Assembly (NCBI GenBank): GCA_023150055.1
Contig: JAKLLP010000002.1
Location: 309 to 27,536, forward strand
DNA from: Gammaproteobacteria bacterium
Lineage (GTDB): Bacteria > Pseudomonadota > Gammaproteobacteria > Steroidobacterales > GCA-2729495
Direction of reading: 5' to 3'
DNA length: 27,228 nucleotides
Every line of letters starts with the position of its first letter. The first letter of the stretch is position 1. Position numbers and translations under genes: made by a program. Positions 24,380 to 27,228 of the stretch are shown in pieces. The notes under the pieces are model-generated. The model was not told where the DNA came from. It did no database searches and saw only the letters and a program-made list of their open reading frames with translations.

Positions 24380-25012
24380 TGGCTGAAACCAGGTCGCGAC
24401 AGGAGATGGCGTAGCTGCTCGGGGTTGGTGATGCCGTCACGGCCTGATGCGATGGTGCCGATGGTGGCTCGCACCTCGAAAAGCGTGCCTGCGGCCTCTA
24501 CGCACGCCCCAGGCGTCTCGCTTTGGTCGCTGGGAAGCAGCCGGTCCAGGGCGTAGACCTGGTCGGCCGTGAGGCCGTCGTAGTGGAGGACGGGCCGATG
24601 TCGGCGTGCCACTGCAAGCGAGTGGGCGACGGGATAGGCGCAGAGGATGCAGCGAAGGCGCTGGACATGTTGGACCTGGTGGCATTGAGGACGGCGCCAG
24701 CCTCATGCGAGGGGGCTGGGGCAAGGCGGGTCCTGACCTGGGCTTCCAACCCCAGGCCGCCGAGCGACGGCAGATCATTGTCGACCGGCGGGCGCGAGGC
24801 GTCCAAGCCCGCGAATCAGTGGGATGCATATTGCCGCAACATTGCGTGATGTGCCGAGAGTTCACGGAAGGAGATTGCCTCCTGTGTGGCCGGGCGATAC
24901 CCTCGGCGGGCAGACCTGTTGTTCCGCGGTGCGGGGCCCCTGTGATGGGGGGCATAGGTCAGGTCCACCGGTCACAAGTCATCCGCCCTTCGAACTCCCC
25001 AGGCCATCCCCC
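24380..25012. other. Region without a supported gene; degenerate minus-strand stretch
   Basis: On the minus strand, 24386-24590 reads as protein-like sequence (landmarks HYDGLTADQVYALDRLLPSD and AGTLFEVRATIGTIASGRDG). It would need a frameshift to join the plausible stretch upstream at 24600-24815, and a stop lies in its own frame at about 24705. It looks like a decayed gene of unknown family abutting the HsdR-like stub head to head. The rest (24815-25012) shows no coding signal, promoter or repeat that I can support. Confidence 0.35.
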
Positions 25013-25195
25013 ATGAGCGACCCAGACAACGAGAAGGCCCGCGGCCTGCAGATGCTCGAGGACCGTCTGGGCCTGGTGATCCCGGAAGATGACCCGATGG
25101 CGACGGCTGCGGCGCAAAACGAACTGTCGCTGTCGCGTCTGTTCGAGCGGCTCAGTGCTGAATCGGAAGCACCCCAGGACCAGCCGAAAGGGTGA
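25013..25195 (+). CDS. Small acidic hypothetical protein (60 residues)
   Basis: ATG 25013 to the stop at 25195 encodes 60 residues starting MSDPDNEKARGLQMLEDRLG. The sequence is charged, acidic and predicted helical, with DDPMATAAAQNELSLSRLFERL in the middle and a disordered PQDQPKG end. No signal peptide or membrane segment is present. It does not look like random GC-rich reading frame output, which here is arginine- or proline-rich. No clear ribosome site precedes the ATG (CCATCCCCC). I do not recognise the family. It lies between the scarred region and tRNA-Ser, so it is probably core genome. Confidence 0.5.
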   Translation: MSDPDNEKARGLQMLEDRLGLVIPEDDPMATAAAQNELSLSRLFERLSAESEAPQDQPKG

Positions 25196-25327
25196 AGCCC
25201 GTCGCTGGCCGGTATCCGACCGGGTATCCACACCGAGGGGCACGCTTCCGCGCTGATGGGTGAGATGATGGGTGCAGACAGCACCGAAGAAAGGATCCCA
25301 GCCGGGACAGCCACTCGAGCTCGATCC

Positions 25328-25417
<90 letters not shown>

Positions 25418-25483
25418 AGTGCAGGCTGGATTGTGTCAGATCCCGGCCCGCAGGCCAGGGCCGCCGTGCCTGATCGAGGCGCT

Positions 25484-26305
25484 TCAGCCCGGCTTGCGGG
25501 CCTGGGCGCAACGCACCGAATAGATCTCGCGCCGCCCGCCGTCGATGCGCGCGGCCGTCAGGCTGCCGCCCCAGACGCAGCCGGTGTCCAGCGCCAGCAG
25601 GTCCGGGCGCGAACGCAGCCCCAGTGTCGACCAGTGCCCGAAGGCCACCGGCACGCCTGCGCTGCGCCGGCCGGGCACCTCGAACCAGGGCATCAGGTGC
25701 TTCGGTGCGGCATCGGCGCCCTCCTTCACCTTGAAGTCCAGCGTGCCGTCGGCGCTGCAGAAGCGCATGCGGGTGAACACGTTGATGGCGAAGCGCCAGC
25801 GGTCCGCGCCGGCCAGGGCGTCGTCCCAGCGCGCCGGCTCGTTGCCGTACATCACCTGCAGGAAGGCGGGCAGGTCGTCGCTGTCGAGCAGGCGGTGCAG
25901 CTCGTCGGCCAGCGCCAGCGCCTGCGCAGCGTCCCACTGCGGCGCCAGGCCGGCGTGCACCATCAGCCAGCCGTGCGCCTGCACCGCCAGGCGCTGCGCA
26001 CGCAGCCAGCGCAGCCAGTGCTCGCGCCGCGGGCTGGCGAGGATGGCGTCCAGCGTGTCGCTGCGGTGCAGCTTGCGTACCCCGTGGGCGACAGCCAGCA
26101 GATGCAGGTCGTGGTTGCCCAGCAGGCAGGTGGCCGCATCGCCCAGCCCCTCGAGGCGCTCGAGCACCGCCAGCGACGCCGGCCCGCGGTTGACCAGGTC
26201 GCCCAGCAGGTAGAGCCGGTCGCGCGAGGGCGAGAAACCGATCTGCGCGAGCAGCCGCTCGAAGGCATCGCAACAGCCCTGCAGGTCTCCGACGAGGTAG
26301 ATCAT
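25484..26305 (-). CDS. apaH: Symmetrical bis(5'-nucleosyl)-tetraphosphatase ApaH
   Basis: A 273-residue metallophosphatase starting at ATG 26305, after GGGAGA about ten bases upstream. Metal-binding motifs are in order: GDLQGC at residues 6-11, GDLVNRGP at 35-42, and GNHD at 63-66. MVHAGLAPQWD then lies near residue 120 and a later GHW in the C-terminal half. It hydrolyses diadenosine tetraphosphate to two ADP and so limits this stress-linked dinucleotide in the cytoplasm. Length is the family norm. A longer frame extends upstream but reads through the divergent gap and is rejected. It is transcribed away from the CNNM-family gene and toward tRNA-Ser, with no operon partner visible. Confidence 0.95.
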   Translation of the reverse strand: MIYLVGDLQGCCDAFERLLAQIGFSPSRDRLYLLGDLVNRGPASLAVLERLEGLGDAATCLLGNHDLHLLAVAHGVRKLHRSDTLDAILASPRREHWLRWLRAQRLAVQAHGWLMVHAGLAPQWDAAQALALADELHRLLDSDDLPAFLQVMYGNEPARWDDALAGADRWRFAINVFTRMRFCSADGTLDFKVKEGADAAPKHLMPWFEVPGRRSAGVPVAFGHWSTLGLRSRPDLLALDTGCVWGGSLTAARIDGGRREIYSVRCAQARKPG

Positions 26306-26516
26306 GGCGGCATTCTCCCTGGATTCCCCCATGCGCCTGACTGGCGGCCGAACGCGGCGCGCGGCTGCAGCGCGCTGGGCGACGGACAGGGTCGGCGCTG
26401 GCCGGACCTGCTCGCCGGCGGACCGCCCGCGCGCAAGCCCCGGATCGACGGGCGCACGGATTCTGCTACGCTCCCCAGCCGCTTCACTCGGGTGCGGATC
26501 CTGCTCCGTGCCGACC

Positions 26517-27228
26517 ATGGAAATCGCCTTACTCATCTTCCTGATCCTGCTCAACGGCGCCTTCGCCATGTCGGAAATGGCGCTGACCGCCAGCCGCAAG
26601 GCCCGACTGCAGGTGCTGGCCGAAAGCGGCGATGCCGGGGCCAGGGCGGCGATGGAGCTGCACGAAAGCCCGACGCAGTTCCTCTCCACGGTGCAGATCG
26701 GCATCACCTCCATCGGCGTGCTCAACGGCATCGTCGGCGAAGCGGCCTTCTCTGCGCCGCTGGCGGCCTGGCTGAAGGACAGCTTCGAGATGCTGCCGGC
26801 GCGTGCGGCCGACCTGGGCGCCACCGGCATCGTGGTGGTGGTGATCACCTTCATGACCATCATCTTCGGCGAGCTGGTACCCAAGCGCGTCGGCCAGATG
26901 CATCCCGAGACGGTGGCCAAGCTGGTGGCGCGGCCGATGAACCTGCTCTCGCTGGTGGCCAGCCCCTTCGTGAAGATGCTGGCCGGCAGCACCCAGGCGG
27001 TGCTGCGCCTGCTCGGACTGCGCGACAGCGGCGTGCGCGGCGTGACCGAGGAGGAGATCGCCGCCAGCCTCGAGGAAGGCGTGGATGCCGGCGTCATCGA
27101 GGCACACGAGCACCTGATGGTGCGCAACGTGTTCCGCCTCGACGACCGCCAGATCGGCTCGATGATGATCCCGCGCGGCGACATCGCCTGGCTGGACGTG
27201 GCAGCCCCGCGCGATGCCATCCTCGCCG
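26517..27228 (+). CDS. CNNM/CorC-family (hemolysin-like) membrane protein, 5' part
   Basis: ATG 26517 opens a frame that runs off the right edge, showing 237 codons. The start MEIALLIFLILLNGAFAMSEMALTASRKARL is the classic CNNM (DUF21) first helix with the conserved N-x-x-F-x-x-S-E-x-A pattern. FLSTVQIGITSIGVLNGIVGEAAF and TIIFGELVPKRVGQMHPE follow, also diagnostic. A first CBS-type segment begins at about residue 215 (DDRQIGSMMIPRGDIAWLD). Family members are inner membrane proteins linked to magnesium or other cation transport, often annotated as hemolysin. The CBS pair end and the CorC_HlyC domain would lie outside the window. It is divergent from apaH with 211 nt between starts. Confidence 0.93.
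   Translation, partial: MEIALLIFLILLNGAFAMSEMALTASRKARLQVLAESGDAGARAAMELHESPTQFLSTVQIGITSIGVLNGIVGEAAFSAPLAAWLKDSFEMLPARAADLGATGIVVVVITFMTIIFGELVPKRVGQMHPETVAKLVARPMNLLSLVASPFVKMLAGSTQAVLRLLGLRDSGVRGVTEEEIAASLEEGVDAGVIEAHEHLMVRNVFRLDDRQIGSMMIPRGDIAWLDVAAPRDAILA

Noticed and set aside
24988..24997. TTCGAACTC match to the tRNA-Ser T-arm as an attachment site
   Set aside because: Only nine bases match, within a conserved T-arm core, so it is not above chance.

Overview
The window looks like chromosomal DNA of a high-GC betaproteobacterium, most likely Burkholderiales of the Rubrivivax/Leptothrix/Ideonella type. I infer this from the EpsD-EpsE-EpsF-EpsG-XrtB-EpsI exopolysaccharide set, GTG starts, and strong GC bias. 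No rRNA or marker gene is present to fix the genus.

Positions 1-12522 (all minus strand, so transcribed from 12522 toward 1) are an exosortase-associated exopolysaccharide locus. The conserved core comes first: a lipoprotein peptidyl-prolyl isomerase (EpsD), outer-membrane export protein (EpsE), chain-length/Wzz protein (EpsF), cytoplasmic BY-type kinase domain (EpsG), exosortase B and EpsI. After a 316-nt gap (6084-6399) come variable, visibly less GC-rich genes: a Wzx-like flippase, an O-antigen-ligase/Wzy-like polymerase, a secreted BNR_4 protein, a GT-B glycosyltransferase, a methyltransferase, and the 5' part of another glycosyltransferase cut by the window edge. Together they would build, flip, polymerise, trim and export a surface polysaccharide.

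Positions 13086-24380 are a defence-rich accessory region. A complete type I Wadjet operon (jetA-jetB-jetC-jetD, minus strand) is read divergently from a WYL-domain regulator of the BrxR/CapW type. The 171-bp gap between them holds a 17-bp palindrome that overlaps a good candidate -35 box for jetA. On the plus strand follow a two-gene AAA ATPase + HNH nuclease cassette that resembles Septu (PtuAB) but has a divergent HNH protein, then a class II Fic AMP-transferase with an unusual 19-bp palindrome just upstream, then a 30-codon scar of a DUF4145/HsdR-like gene cut off by an apparent rearrangement.

Positions 24380-27228 return to likely core chromosome: about 630 nt without a convincing gene, a 60-codon acidic small protein, tRNA-Ser(UGA), apaH-type diadenosine tetraphosphatase (minus strand) and the start of a CNNM/CorC-family membrane protein (plus strand, runs off the end). 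The defence region lies on the 3' side of the tRNA gene, the side where integrative elements usually insert, but no integrase or transposase is visible.
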